Of a stretch of DNA of 64,000 bases, positions 7,627 to 16,691 are shown in pieces (positions within the stretch are counted from its first letter, which is position 1; each line of letters opens with the position of its first letter). Below the pieces are notes generated by a model. It was given only the letters and a program-made list of their open reading frames with translations, did not search any database and was not told the origin of the DNA. The DNA is from Acidobacteriaceae bacterium. Lineage in GTDB: Bacteria > Acidobacteriota > Terriglobia > Terriglobales > Acidobacteriaceae. The DNA lies in assembly GCA_003134855.1 (NCBI GenBank), contig PLCS01000008.1, positions 682,747 to 746,746 of the forward strand, given 5' to 3'. The translations under genes were made by a program, and so were the position numbers.

Positions 7627-8421
7627 TCAGCGCGTGGGCTGGTAAGGCTCGACGCGCAGCATATCGGAGAGGATGCCGCGCTCTTCGGGGCTGAAAAGCC
7701 CCTGGTAGCGGCTGGAGTTGAGAACCGTCGGGCGCTGATCCAGCGGGAGCGTGCGCAGATCGTGGAAGGCGATCTTCATTTGTGCCTGACGGTCAACAGG
7801 CAGCTCGGCCCAGCGGCGCGCGGAGAGGTTGATGCGTATCTGATCCTGGGGCGGGAGGCGATCGATGATCGCGGCGCGGGCCAGGCGGCGCTGGCGCTGC
7901 TCCTCGGTCAGCTGGCTGACTTGATGCAACTGCCGCACCACCCGCTGCTGTTCGGCGGGAGGCAGCCGGTGGAAGCTGGGGTCGTTGCGCAACACCCGCT
8001 CCTGTTCCTGTACGGGCAGATTGCGGTGCTGGTTGAGCCAGTCGCCCAGGTGCCCCGGCGGCAGCTCCGAGGGCGGCGCATAGCCACGGTACGCGGGACG
8101 GGAAAAGCCAGGCCCCAGATACGGCGGACCGGGATAGGCAGGAGTTGGGCCGGTGGGACGAGGCGCAGGGTAGCCGTAGGCCGGACGCTGCGGTGCGCTG
8201 GCTAGCGGGCGGCCCTGAACTTGCGGGCCAGGCCTGCCCTGGTACTGTGGCCGGGGCGAGCGAGCGGGGGGCGCGGAGGCGCGCGCTGCCGGCGCGGGAG
8301 CGGAGCGAGGCGCGTGAGCGCTGGAGTGCTGGGGTTGAGCCACGGCCGCGAGCGCGCAAAGGAGTACGGCTGCGATCGCTGCGCGCCCGATCCATCCCGT
8401 GTTGTCTGCCCTGCTCCTCAC
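7627..8421 (-). CDS. Secreted proline-rich DUF3106 protein
   Basis: A 264-residue protein with an N-terminal signal (about residues 12-30, IGRAAIAAVLLCALAAVAQ) and a long Ala/Pro/Arg-rich linker to about residue 110. A helical C-terminal DUF3106 domain follows: repeated LPVQEQERVLRNDPSFHRLP-like units in which short helices end in LP motifs. DUF3106 proteins commonly sit beside ECF sigma and anti-sigma genes in Acidobacteriota and Proteobacteria. Here it follows the anti-sigma gene on the same strand with a 39-bp gap. A periplasmic sensing role is possible but unproven. Confidence 0.75.
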   Translation of the reverse strand: MRSRADNTGWIGRAAIAAVLLCALAAVAQPQHSSAHAPRSAPAPAARASAPPARSPRPQYQGRPGPQVQGRPLASAPQRPAYGYPAPRPTGPTPAYPGPPYLGPGFSRPAYRGYAPPSELPPGHLGDWLNQHRNLPVQEQERVLRNDPSFHRLPPAEQQRVVRQLHQVSQLTEEQRQRRLARAAIIDRLPPQDQIRINLSARRWAELPVDRQAQMKIAFHDLRTLPLDQRPTVLNSSRYQGLFSPEERGILSDMLRVEPYQPTR

Positions 8422-8460
8422 CGCTCTTTGTCCTCGTTTGCTCAGAAACCCGTCTCCGTT

Positions 8461-8946
8461 CTAGTTGTTGCTGGAGATCGCCTCCAACTGGTCCAGCAGT
8501 TGCGCGTTGTTGTCCAGGGTTTGCAGGTCATGCACGACCGCGGTCTGCTGCGGAGCGGCCGGCGGCTTGTCCCAATCAGTGACGCCCAGATAGGCTCCCC
8601 CGCCCACCAGCAGCATGATCGTCATCGCCATGGCCGCCAGCGGACGAATTTGCGTTCCCGTTCCGTAGACCAGGCGGGCGCGCAGCACGGCAAACCAGCC
8701 GGCCGGCTCGGCCGCGCGCTCTTCACGCATCCGCGCCTCCAGCCGGGTGAGGAAATACGGGCTCGGCTCCGGCGCTTGCCAGCTCTCCAGCAGGGTCATC
8801 GTTGCCCGCAGTTCATCGAGCGCGCGGCGGCAGCCCTCGCACTCCTCCACATGGGCAAGAACCTTGGGCTGCGCGGAGGTCGGATCGAGTAGCAGGCTGG
8901 CCAGCTTCGCGTCCATTCCAGCGCAATTGTTTTTAATCAGTTCCAT
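8461..8946 (-). CDS. Zinc-finger anti-sigma factor
   Basis: About 161 residues. The N-terminal half contains the ZAS-type zinc site: His, three residues, Cys-x2-Cys (HVEECEGC, about residue 33), followed by a helix. A single membrane helix lies near residues 100-120 (LAAMAMTIMLLVGGGAYLG), and the short periplasmic tail is Gln/Asn-rich. Such proteins bind and hold an ECF sigma factor at the membrane until a signal releases it. The partner sigma gene lies immediately upstream with a 45-bp gap on the same strand. The ATG at 8946 has GGGGTGG upstream. Confidence 0.8.
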   Translation of the reverse strand: MELIKNNCAGMDAKLASLLLDPTSAQPKVLAHVEECEGCRRALDELRATMTLLESWQAPEPSPYFLTRLEARMREERAAEPAGWFAVLRARLVYGTGTQIRPLAAMAMTIMLLVGGGAYLGVTDWDKPPAAPQQTAVVHDLQTLDNNAQLLDQLEAISSNN

Positions 8947-8991
8947 TGAAACCACCCCATTTCCTCGCCGGTCTCGCCCGGCTCTTTCCGC

Positions 8992-9651
8992 TTAAACAAA
9001 TTCCTTCAACGTCTCTCGCAGCGTCTGGTAGGCACGGAAGAGCAGCGACTTGACCGCCGACTCGCTCAACTTCAGCACCTGGCCGATCTCGCGGTAGTCC
9101 ATCCCCTGGTACTTGTGCATCACCACGGCCATTCGTTGCCGTTCGGGCAGCGCCATTACCTGCGCGCGAATGGCCTTCATGCGCTCCTCGCGCAGCAACC
9201 GCTGCTCCGCCGAGGGCTCATCGCAGGCCACATCCGGCCTCGTGCCGGTCTGCTCGTCCGGGGCGTCCAGATAGACGTTCTGCACGGCCCGCTCCTGCTT
9301 GCTGTCGCGTGCGTGGTTGACCGCCAGGTTGGTGGCGATCCGGTAGAGCCAGGTGGTGAACTTGGCCTCCGCTCGGTAACTCTCGCGCGAGCGGTAAACG
9401 CGCAGAAAAACCTCCTGCGCCAATTCTTCGGCTATCGCCTGGTTGCGCACCATCCGATAAAGAAAATGATGGATGGGGCGATGATACTTTTCCGCCAGGT
9501 AGTTGAACGCCGATTCGTCGCCCGCCGCGGCGCGTTTCATGATGGTTGCATCGCTCGCGGGCTCCTGGTCGCGCGGCAAACCCGTCCGCCCGCCCGGCCA
9601 TGCAGCCGGAGCCGCTCCCAGGGACTGTCTGTCCAGGACCAGCGTTGCCAT
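8992..9651 (-). CDS. ECF-subfamily RNA polymerase sigma factor
   Basis: About 219 residues from the ATG at 9651. Region 2 covers about residues 45-110 (ELAQEVFLRVYRSRESY, then FTTWLYRIATNLAVNHARD) and region 4 about residues 155-210 (LPERQRMAVVMHKYQGMDYR, then SESAVKSLLFRAYQTL). It directs polymerase to stress-type promoters and is followed by its zinc-finger anti-sigma partner and a DUF3106 protein, a complete signalling cassette. The frame stays open up to 9954, so an N-terminal extension of about 100 low-complexity residues is possible; I prefer the short form because normal ECF length fits and the extension has no domain. Confidence 0.85.
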   Translation of the reverse strand: MATLVLDRQSLGAAPAAWPGGRTGLPRDQEPASDATIMKRAAAGDESAFNYLAEKYHRPIHHFLYRMVRNQAIAEELAQEVFLRVYRSRESYRAEAKFTTWLYRIATNLAVNHARDSKQERAVQNVYLDAPDEQTGTRPDVACDEPSAEQRLLREERMKAIRAQVMALPERQRMAVVMHKYQGMDYREIGQVLKLSESAVKSLLFRAYQTLRETLKEFV

Positions 9652-10087
9652 ATCCTCTTGAACCCCATCCGGAGCGGAAGGTTGCGCCGAAAATGCATTT
9701 TCCTCGCTGGATTTTTCGTCGGCGGAGAGTTTTGCGGGCAAGCCGGATCGGCTGCCGCCTGTTCTGGCCAGCAGCGGGGCGAAGACCGCGGCGGAGAGGC
9801 CGGAAGCGTCCAGGCCTGAGCTTCCAAGACCAACTCCGGCCAAGCCAGAACCGGCCAGCAGGGGGTCGCCGAGTCCCGGCAGCGGGCGCAACTCTGCCTC
9901 CCCGTCGGTGGGAAAACTGGCTGCACGGCGGATTGATCGGACTCTCCAGCGCATTCTCGATCGGTCCCGGGACCCGGACTGGTCCGCACCCCGCAGGGGT
10001 TGGCCGCAAAGCCCCGCTGGTGTTACTCTAACCCATGGGATGCCCTGCTGGCGCGTCAGCCGCCAGCCCCTCGCCAGAGATTTCCAG

Positions 10088-10162
10088 GGGCGCTTAACTC
10101 AGCGGTAGAGTGCCACCTTCACACGGTGGAAGTCGCAGGTTCGAATCCTGCAGCGCCCACCA
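10088..10162 (+). tRNA. tRNA-Val (CAC anticodon)
   Basis: The acceptor stem GGGCGCT (10088-10094) pairs with AGCGCCC (10152-10158), followed by A and an encoded CCA. The anticodon arm is CCACC-TTCACAC-GGTGG, giving anticodon CAC. The T arm contains GGTTCGAATCC. No variable-arm anomaly is seen. Beyond its 3' end (10163-10395) there is a GTGGACC/GGTCCAC hairpin near 10218-10236 and then a perfect palindrome, but no integrase. Confidence 0.95.
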
Positions 10163-10342
10163 TTGCATCCACAGTTCCTTGCAAGAACAGGTAGCACTGG
10201 CCTCCTGGCCGGCTGTCGCGTGGACCTCCCGGTCCACGCCGAACTCTACACCAACAGAAAATATTCTCTAAACAAATACTCTACCTTTGACGACAAATTG
10301 GTATGAATCAGATGGAAGTGAGGCAAGGGGCAGCGAGCATGT

Positions 10343-10367
10343 ATTTATGGAGTCCTACTCCATAAAT
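10343..10367. repeat. Perfect 11-bp inverted repeat
   Basis: ATTTATGGAGT (10343-10353), loop CCT, ACTCCATAAAT (10357-10367). It is AT-richer than its surroundings and sits between tRNA-Val and the rsmA fragment, so it may mark the edge of the duplicated or inserted segment carrying the M13 peptidase. Confidence 0.55.
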
Positions 10368-10395
10368 GCAATCTTTGGGCAGCCAGGCGATCCTC

Positions 10396-10520
10396 CCGCC
10401 CAAAGCCAAACCCAAGCTCGGCCAGATCTTCCCCGTCGATTCCGAGGCCATGCATCGGATCGCGCCTCCATCGAAGATCGCTCAGGCCGCGCGGCGATCG
10501 AAATCGCCGTGCGGCCGCAT
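10396..10520 (+). pseudogene. 5' fragment of rsmA (decayed duplicate)
   Basis: The stretch beginning near 10396 matches the first ~120 bp of the intact rsmA gene at 12723: AAACCCAAGCTCGGCCAGA, then TCGATTCCGAGGCCAT. Translated it reads KPKLGQIFPVDSEA against KPKLGQNFLVDSEA in the intact protein. Similarity then continues through small indels that break the frame. It lies in the same orientation as the true gene, on the far side of the M13 peptidase gene, and reaches that gene's stop codon. It is non-functional and lacks the SAM-binding motif. Confidence 0.8.
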
Positions 10521-12604
10521 TACCAAACCCGGCAGCGCGTGGCATGCACCATGGGCTGGCCGGCCTTGCAATTGAATGCCTTCTGGAACTCCGGCATATT
10601 CACCAGCACGTTGTTGACGCGCAGTTCGGGCATGGAGTGCGGATTGGTCAGAACCATGTTCCGTGCCGCTTCAGGCCGGATCTGATCGCACCAGCTCACC
10701 CCGTAGGCAATGAAGAAACGCTGCAAGTTGGTCAGGCCGTGCGCGTCCTTGTCCTCCAGCGTTTTGCCCTGCTGTTTCAGCTCCTCGACAAGCGCTGACA
10801 AGGCCAGGTAGATGCCGCCGTTATCCGCGGTGTCCTCGCCCTGGGTGAGTTTTCCGTTCTGCTGAACGCCGGCCACGCCGGGAACCGGCCCGGTATATTC
10901 GCTGGCGATGCAGGCGCCGCGCTGGTCGTATTCCTTGGCGTCTTCAGCCGTCCACCAGTCGCGCAGATTTCCCTTGACATCGAACTTGCGGCCCTGGTCG
11001 TCGAAGGCATGGGTCAGTTCGTGGCCCACCACCGCGCCTTCCGCGCCGAAGTTGATCACGTCGTCCTGGCCAACATCGAAGTAGACCGGCTGCAGGATGC
11101 CTGCGGGGAAGTTGATGGTGTTGGTCTGAGGATCCTCATAGGCATTCACAGTGGGCGGCGTCATGCCCCACTGAGTGCGGTCCAGCGGCTTGCCGACGAA
11201 GCTGAGCTGCCGCTTGAGCTCGAAGGCCGTGGCCCGCTCCACGTTGGCCGGGTAGCTCTCCCGTGTGATGGACAGGGAGCTGTAGTCGATCCACTTGTCC
11301 GGGTAGCCAATCTTGTCCAGCACCGCGGCCAGCTTCAGGTGCGCCTCGCGCTTGGTCGCCGGCTGCATCCAGGTTGCGGCGTCAATGTCGCGGCCCATGG
11401 CGGCCTCGATCTCCTTGACCATCTTTTGTGCGCGGGCCTTGCTCTCCGGCGGAAAGACCTGCGCGACATAGGCCTGGCCCAGCGCCTCGCCCAAGTACGC
11501 ATCCACAGCCGAGGTGCAGCGGCGCCAGTCGGGCGGCTGCTGGCTCTGGCCGGTGAGCGCCTTTCTGAAGGCAAAGGCCGCGTCGCGCCAGCCATTGCCC
11601 AGCGCCGGCGCCGCGCTGTGCAACAATTGCCAACGCAGGTAGAGCTTCCATGTCGCCAGATCCTCACTGACCAGCAGTTGGTTTAGGTCGCGGAAAAACT
11701 CCGGCGCCGACACTTCATAGAGCGGAACCGCGGGAGCGCCAAGCGCGCCGAGATATCTCTCCCAGTCGAAGGCCGGGGTGAGCGCCTTGAGCTGCGCCAG
11801 CGTGTAGCGATTGTTGAGCTTGTTGGGATCGCGGCGGGTAATGTTATCCATTTGCGCCCGCGCCATCGCCGTCTCCACGCGCAGGATCGTGGCGGCATCC
11901 TGAGCGGCGGCCGCCGCGCTCACCCCGTGCCTCTTGAGCAGCGACTCAATAAAAACAACGTATTTTTCGCGAATCGCCTTGGTTTCCGCGTCGCTGTCCA
12001 GGTAGTAATCGCGGCCCGGCATTCCCAGCCCGCCCTGATCCACGCCGGCAACCACCCGGCTGACATCGTTGTAATCCGGCGTCGGCCCATAGCCTAAGAA
12101 TGGCGCATCGGTCTGGTTGTCGTTGCCACTCCAGGCGCTGCCAAAGGAGCTATGCAGCGCGGCCAGAACCGCTGCGATCTCGCGCTTCTCGTGGATGCTG
12201 TCGATGCGCTGGAGCAGCGGCTGGATCGCCGCCAGATCGTCGGCCTTGGAAGTTGCCTGGCCTGTGCAGGCCGCGTAGAAGTCGCCGATCTTCTGTTCAT
12301 TGGCGGTGCGCGAGGCGCTGACGGACTGGTTCTTTTCGAGAATCTGCCGCAGTACCAGGCGGTTCCACTCGGTCAGCTTGCCGTCCGGACCCCAGCTCAT
12401 CTGATCGGGCGGAATCGGATTCGCCGCACTCAGCTTGCCGCAGGCGTATTGATAGAAGTTGGCGCAGGGATCGACGGCGTTATCCACCTGCATCACGTCG
12501 ATATGCTGCAGCTCGGGCAGCGTTTGGCTCTGCTGTGGTGAAGACTGAGCCCACCCAATCGTGGCGGACAGAGCCGCCAGAGCTACTGCGAAATGTACCT
12601 TCAT
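10520..12604 (-). CDS. Secreted M13-family (neprilysin/PepO-like) zinc metallopeptidase
   Basis: About 694 residues with a cleavable signal (MKVHFAVALAALSATIGWAQ). The N-terminal M13 domain covers about residues 40-430, and the C-terminal catalytic domain carries VVGHELTHAFDDQG (HExxH, catalytic Glu) and GEDTADNGG (third zinc ligand, ExxAD). The C-terminus ends in the family-typical Cys-rich ...FNCKAG...RCRVW. All key residues are present, so it should be an active exported peptidase. The ATG at 12604 has GGAGA upstream; a GTG at 12616 is the alternative. The gene lies between the rsmA fragment and intact rsmA, convergent with the fragment and divergent from rsmA. Confidence 0.92.
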   Translation of the reverse strand: MKVHFAVALAALSATIGWAQSSPQQSQTLPELQHIDVMQVDNAVDPCANFYQYACGKLSAANPIPPDQMSWGPDGKLTEWNRLVLRQILEKNQSVSASRTANEQKIGDFYAACTGQATSKADDLAAIQPLLQRIDSIHEKREIAAVLAALHSSFGSAWSGNDNQTDAPFLGYGPTPDYNDVSRVVAGVDQGGLGMPGRDYYLDSDAETKAIREKYVVFIESLLKRHGVSAAAAAQDAATILRVETAMARAQMDNITRRDPNKLNNRYTLAQLKALTPAFDWERYLGALGAPAVPLYEVSAPEFFRDLNQLLVSEDLATWKLYLRWQLLHSAAPALGNGWRDAAFAFRKALTGQSQQPPDWRRCTSAVDAYLGEALGQAYVAQVFPPESKARAQKMVKEIEAAMGRDIDAATWMQPATKREAHLKLAAVLDKIGYPDKWIDYSSLSITRESYPANVERATAFELKRQLSFVGKPLDRTQWGMTPPTVNAYEDPQTNTINFPAGILQPVYFDVGQDDVINFGAEGAVVGHELTHAFDDQGRKFDVKGNLRDWWTAEDAKEYDQRGACIASEYTGPVPGVAGVQQNGKLTQGEDTADNGGIYLALSALVEELKQQGKTLEDKDAHGLTNLQRFFIAYGVSWCDQIRPEAARNMVLTNPHSMPELRVNNVLVNMPEFQKAFNCKAGQPMVHATRCRVW

Positions 12605-12722
12605 AAGATTCTCCACATAGAAGATAACAGGCCTTCGCGCGCAATGGGAGGCAAATTGAATCCATTGCGGTCTCCACCCAGGCCACCCGAAGCTCCGCCT
12701 TCATCTACCATCAAGTCAGCCC

Positions 12723-13520
12723 ATGCCCGCCAAACCCAAGCTCGGCCAGAACTTCCTCGTCGATTCCGAGGCCATCCAGCGCATCGCGGCCTCCATCGGC
12801 GATCTCACCGGCCGCACGGTGGTCGAGATCGGCCCCGGCCGCGGCGCGATTACCGCTGCGCTGGCCGCCCGCGCCGCACGCGTGCTGGCCGTCGAGCTGG
12901 ACCCGCTGCTGGCCGCTGGGTTGCGCGTCGAGTTTCTGCTGGATCCAGCTGCCCGCGTCACCGTCATCAACGAGGACGCTTTGCGCTTCGACTTTGCGGC
13001 GGCCTCGGCAGTGGCGGGCGAGCGGCTGCTGGTGGTCGGCAACCTGCCCTACGGCATCACCTCGCAGATTCTGCTCAAGCTGGCCGCGAGCCACGCCGCG
13101 CTCGACCGCGCAGTGCTGATGGTGCAGCGCGAGGTGGCCGACCGCGTCACCGCCCAGCCCGGTTCGCGCGACTATGGACTGCTCTCGGTAACCGTGCAGC
13201 TCTACGGGCCGGCGCAGAGCCTCTTCACGCTGCCTCCCGCCGCCTTCTCGCCTCCGCCCGAGGTGTACTCGACTGTCTTTCGCTGGCGGTTTGCGCCGCG
13301 CTTTGCTGAGCTGGAAGTCGAAGAAGCTAGCTTCCTGCGCTTCGTCCGCACGGCCTTCGCGCAGAAGCGCAAGACGCTGGCCAACAACCTGCGCGCCGCC
13401 GGAGTTCCGCCCGCAGCCGTTGCGGCTGCGCTGGAAGATGCCGCAATCGACCCCATGGCGCGCGCCGAATCCCTGCCCATCGAGAGCTTTGCCGCGCTTT
13501 GGCGCTCGTTGCAACCATGA
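12723..13520 (+). CDS. rsmA: 16S rRNA dimethyladenosine transferase
   Basis: A 265-residue protein with the RsmA/KsgA layout. The N-terminal KPKLGQNFLVD is followed by the SAM-binding loop VVEIGPGRGAIT (about residue 35), then the catalytic NLPYGIT motif (about residue 100) and a helical C-terminal domain. It dimethylates two adjacent adenines near the 3' end of 16S rRNA during late 30S assembly. A partial copy of its 5' end lies at 10396-10520. The start ATG at 12723 is the normal one because the protein begins just before the conserved KPKLGQ segment. Confidence 0.95.
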   Translation: MPAKPKLGQNFLVDSEAIQRIAASIGDLTGRTVVEIGPGRGAITAALAARAARVLAVELDPLLAAGLRVEFLLDPAARVTVINEDALRFDFAAASAVAGERLLVVGNLPYGITSQILLKLAASHAALDRAVLMVQREVADRVTAQPGSRDYGLLSVTVQLYGPAQSLFTLPPAAFSPPPEVYSTVFRWRFAPRFAELEVEEASFLRFVRTAFAQKRKTLANNLRAAGVPPAAVAAALEDAAIDPMARAESLPIESFAALWRSLQP

Positions 13521-13567
13521 ACTCGCTTAAACAATACTGTAAGAATCAAAAAGAGAGGAGCTGATGC

Positions 13568-14098
13568 ATGAAATGGATGTCCAAATGCAAGTGGCGTAGA
13601 GCTTCAATCGGAGCAATAAGTGCATTACTCCTCGTCCCCGGTGTTTTCGCTAGAAGTCACAAAGAACAACCATATCGACATTCCGATGTAGATATGCCAG
13701 TATCGCTCGCGGTCGGAACTGTCCAGACACCTGAGTTTCCTGTTGCCTCGCACGGGTATTGGATCATGATTCAGGGAGAGAAGCCTCTTCCGTTCAAGCA
13801 AATGGAGTGTATGATGGGGGTCACTCAGGGGCCGCTCGACTCGAAGAATTGCAGTAGCAATGATCCTCTGCTTCGAGCGGACTGGACTGTCTGGGATGGG
13901 AACCATATCGTATCGAGTGGATCGAGTACAACTGCGGCTGATGCTAAATACACAACCCAGTACATCTTCAAATTCCTTGGCAAGTTCTTGGGAGAAGCTG
14001 GCAAGAACTATGTCGTGAAAGTGAATTTTACCAAGGATGGCACGCCGCTGAACGTCGCCAATCCGCATCTGATCGTTGTCAGGATAGGATACGAATGA
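13568..14098 (+). CDS. Hypothetical secreted protein
   Basis: A 176-residue protein with an N-terminal hydrophobic signal (about residues 12-30, ASIGAISALLLVPGVFA). The mature part is beta-strand-rich and carries two cysteines close together (ECMMG and NCSSN). The end, LNVANPHLIVVRIGYE, looks like a final strand. GAGGAG lies upstream of the ATG at 13568. It follows rsmA by 48 bp in the same direction. I do not recognise the family; the base composition is less GC-rich than rsmA, suggesting a separate origin. Confidence 0.55.
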   Translation: MKWMSKCKWRRASIGAISALLLVPGVFARSHKEQPYRHSDVDMPVSLAVGTVQTPEFPVASHGYWIMIQGEKPLPFKQMECMMGVTQGPLDSKNCSSNDPLLRADWTVWDGNHIVSSGSSTTAADAKYTTQYIFKFLGKFLGEAGKNYVVKVNFTKDGTPLNVANPHLIVVRIGYE

Positions 14099-14141
14099 AG
14101 GCGGCCAGGTGGTGCACCCTAATGGTCATCCACCTTCTGAG

Positions 14142-14176
14142 TGTTCCTGTTACCTATTCCCTGTTCCCTGTTTTCA
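14142..14176. repeat. Heptamer-periodic intergenic repeat (family C)
   Basis: CCTGTTA, CCTATTC, CCTGTTC and CCTGTTT follow each other with a strict 7-bp period between the hypothetical gene and the ruvC stop codon. It matches the style of the blocks at 17890-17940 and 22461-22502. Confidence 0.6.
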
Positions 14177-14686
14177 GCCCCGCCCTCCCTCTTGCGCCGC
14201 CAGCGTCTGCGCGGTGTGGATGTGGCAAATGGCGACGGCCAGTGCGTCGGCGGCGTCGGCCGGCTGCGGCACTTCGGCCAGCTCCAGCAGGCGCGCTACC
14301 ATGAACTGAACCTGTTCTTTTTTTGCCAGCCCGTAGCCCACCACGCTGGACTTGATCTTGAGCGGCGCATACTCGGCCACCGGGAGCCCTTGCACCGCCG
14401 CGGCCAGCAGAGCCACGCCCCGCACCTGCCCCAGCTTCAGCGCCGATTTGGCGTTTACCGAGTAGAAGACCTCCTCGATTGCTACCGCATCCGGCTTCCA
14501 GCGCTCCAGTTCGGCGCTCAGCGCGCTGTAGACCTGCTCCAGACGCTCGGCCGTCGTCTTGCTCTTGACCAGCCGGATCGCCCCCATCGCCTTCATCACC
14601 AGCCGCGGCTGCCGCCCCGCGTCGTCCGACTCGACCACGCCGTACCCGGTCACTTCCGTTCCGCAATCGATGCCGAAGACCCGCAT
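14174..14686 (-). CDS. ruvC: Crossover junction endodeoxyribonuclease RuvC
   Basis: A 170-residue Holliday-junction resolvase of standard length. Acidic residues in the expected order mark the active site: Asp7 in FGIDCGTEVTGYG, the Glu pair in AIEEVFYS, and the Asp pair in DAADALAVAICH near the end. KLGQVRGVALLAA is the usual interface helix. It cuts four-way junctions made by RuvAB. ruvA and ruvB are not adjacent here, which is common in Acidobacteriota (family knowledge, not checked). Confidence 0.93.
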   Translation of the reverse strand: MRVFGIDCGTEVTGYGVVESDDAGRQPRLVMKAMGAIRLVKSKTTAERLEQVYSALSAELERWKPDAVAIEEVFYSVNAKSALKLGQVRGVALLAAAVQGLPVAEYAPLKIKSSVVGYGLAKKEQVQFMVARLLELAEVPQPADAADALAVAICHIHTAQTLAAQEGGRG

Positions 14687-14868
14687 GGCCCTGAGTGTAT
14701 CGCAGCGCCCTTCTTCAATTCCCGCTCTCTCACAACCCGGCGTCTCGTGTCTTTAATTTTTCTTCTTGATTTCCGTGTAGCAGTTCGTGTTAGCTTGCAG
14801 AGAGCAGAGCTTGCCTGCAAGCCGCGCTCCTCTCACACTCTCTACACACAACCAAGCCAGGAGTCTCT

Positions 14869-15297
14869 ATGAAGCCCACGCTTTTTCTGCGCATCGCATC
14901 CGTGTTGACATTCATCCACGCGGTGCTCCACACCATCGGCGGCGTCTTCGGCAAGCCAGGGCCGGGCGCCGCCGCAGTCGCCTTTGCCGCCATGCAGGCC
15001 AACCAATTCCTGGTCATGGGCCTGACGCGCACCTACGCGGAGTTCTACCGGGGCATGGGCATTGCCATGACCATTTCGATGACCGCGGAAGCAATCGTTT
15101 TCTGGCAGCTTGGCTCCCTTGCCAAGACCCATGCCGCACGGCTTCGCCCGATTGTCGCTACTTTTGCGGTTGCCTATCTTGTCATTGCCGTTAACTCGTG
15201 GTGCTATTTCTTCCAGGCTCCGGTCATCGTCGAAGTATTGATCGCCCTATGCCTCATCCTGGCCATCGTTACTGCCAAACCCTCTCCAACCGCATGA
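14869..15297 (+). CDS. Small four-helix membrane protein
   Basis: A 142-residue protein with about four membrane segments (near residues 8-25, 62-82, 95-113 and 118-137). The first helix ends in a His-rich turn (FIHAVLHTIGG), a pattern seen in LIC_13387-like or DoxX-like small membrane proteins. AGGAG lies upstream of the ATG. It is followed after 27 bp by another membrane protein in the same direction, suggesting a two-gene operon. No function is assigned. Confidence 0.6.
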   Translation: MKPTLFLRIASVLTFIHAVLHTIGGVFGKPGPGAAAVAFAAMQANQFLVMGLTRTYAEFYRGMGIAMTISMTAEAIVFWQLGSLAKTHAARLRPIVATFAVAYLVIAVNSWCYFFQAPVIVEVLIALCLILAIVTAKPSPTA

Positions 15298-15324
15298 ATC
15301 GCGGAGTATGTTGGAGTTGAGACT

Positions 15325-15993
15325 ATGCAAACCACCTCACGGACAACGCGAATCAACTTGCTCATCGCAATCGCGGCGACCCTGTGCATGATCGCAGCAA
15401 AACTCCTCTCCTACTTACAGTTCGTGTATCTGCCCGGCGCAATCGCCATGATTGCCGAGGCGTTTCTGCTGCTGGCTGTCTATGCCATTGCTGTAGCCTG
15501 GCCGCAAGGCCGCATCGGGTTTTTGCTTCGCCCTCAATTCGCCACGCTTCTCGGCGCAATCGCCGGAGTTCTCCAGATCATTCACTTGCTCGTCGAACGA
15601 TTCATTTCCTTTCCCGGCCCATGGGATGGCCTGGTCACTTTGGCCTTCATGCTCGCCACCTTCTTCCTCTGGGGCTTCGCGGGCTATCGAGCGCACAAAC
15701 TTGGGCTGTCTTTCATCCCTGCTTGTCTGGCCGCTCTGTGGAGCGCGATGGTCACCATGACCATCGCCGTCCTCGCCGGAACCCTGATCGAGTTCTTCAT
15801 CGCCCCCATCCCGCTTGAATCCATAAGGGCCTGGGCCGAGTTTCAGCGCAGCGGCTGGAACGACCTGTACGCCTTCTCCATCGCCAACACCATCGACGAA
15901 GCATCTACCCACCTGTTCATTGGGCCGATCGTCGCTTGCATCTTTGGCGCAATCGGCTTCAGTCTTCGCCGGCTTTTCGGCAAATCAAATTGA
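15325..15993 (+). CDS. Hypothetical membrane protein
   Basis: A 222-residue protein with about six hydrophobic segments (near residues 8-30, 35-57, 65-90, 100-122, 130-160 and 193-215). The ATG at 15325 has GGAGTTGAG upstream. It lies 27 bp after the preceding membrane-protein gene, so the two are probably co-transcribed and may act together. The long loop before the last helix (residues ~160-190) is polar and aromatic. I do not recognise the family. Confidence 0.6.
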   Translation: MQTTSRTTRINLLIAIAATLCMIAAKLLSYLQFVYLPGAIAMIAEAFLLLAVYAIAVAWPQGRIGFLLRPQFATLLGAIAGVLQIIHLLVERFISFPGPWDGLVTLAFMLATFFLWGFAGYRAHKLGLSFIPACLAALWSAMVTMTIAVLAGTLIEFFIAPIPLESIRAWAEFQRSGWNDLYAFSIANTIDEASTHLFIGPIVACIFGAIGFSLRRLFGKSN

Positions 15994-16651
15994 TTGGCGT
16001 AAATCCTACCTGAATCTTTCAGCCCGGAACTCCACCCCCTAAAATAACGGCGGCCTGAGCACATTGCCCAGGCCGTCGCGGTGAACTGTGGGTATTGGAC
16101 TAAGGCCATCGCGCTTTGCGAAAGCCCGTGCATCTTCACTCCTGTTCCCAGGCCGTGGCCGTTCGGTGGCGATGCCCGGCAAGCCGGACTCCTTCGGCGA
16201 CAGGCTTCGTCGCTGTATTGAAGAATTGCCACCCCGCGCTACGAACTCCAGGGTTACGGCCAACAGTGAAGGCGCAGTAGCGTCCCATGCGGTAAGAACT
16301 TGCTCCGCGTGGGGGCAACCAGGAGTCTAAGGCGCGATGCCCTAGGCCTCAGTCACCTCACGTACCATACTTCTCGAAGTTTCTTTCTGCATCAGTTGGA
16401 CCTACCTCCTTTCCCGTGTGCGCTTAATCTACCTCTCAATTCACGCGGCGTCAACAAAAGAATTTGCTGGGAGCGAATCTTGCCTTCCGCAGGCCTTCCC
16501 GGCTTCCCGTCTCAGGATACCCACTGGCCCATTCCACCGATTGCCCCTCCCGCCCGGCAGCCCTGTCAGTGGACATCCATTCTGGAGGGTTCAGAGGTCA
16601 GTTTTCGGATGCGGCCGGGAGAGCAAAACGCGCTGAATCGCGGTGAATGAA

Positions 16652-16671
16652 CTGATCTCTGATCTCTGATT
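16652..16671. repeat. Heptamer-periodic repeat (family C, short block)
   Basis: CTGATCT, CTGATCT, CTGATT: two and a half 7-bp units, the same unit as in the block at 17890-17940. Confidence 0.55.
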
Positions 16672-16691
16672 GGGTAAATTCTTGCCTCCAC

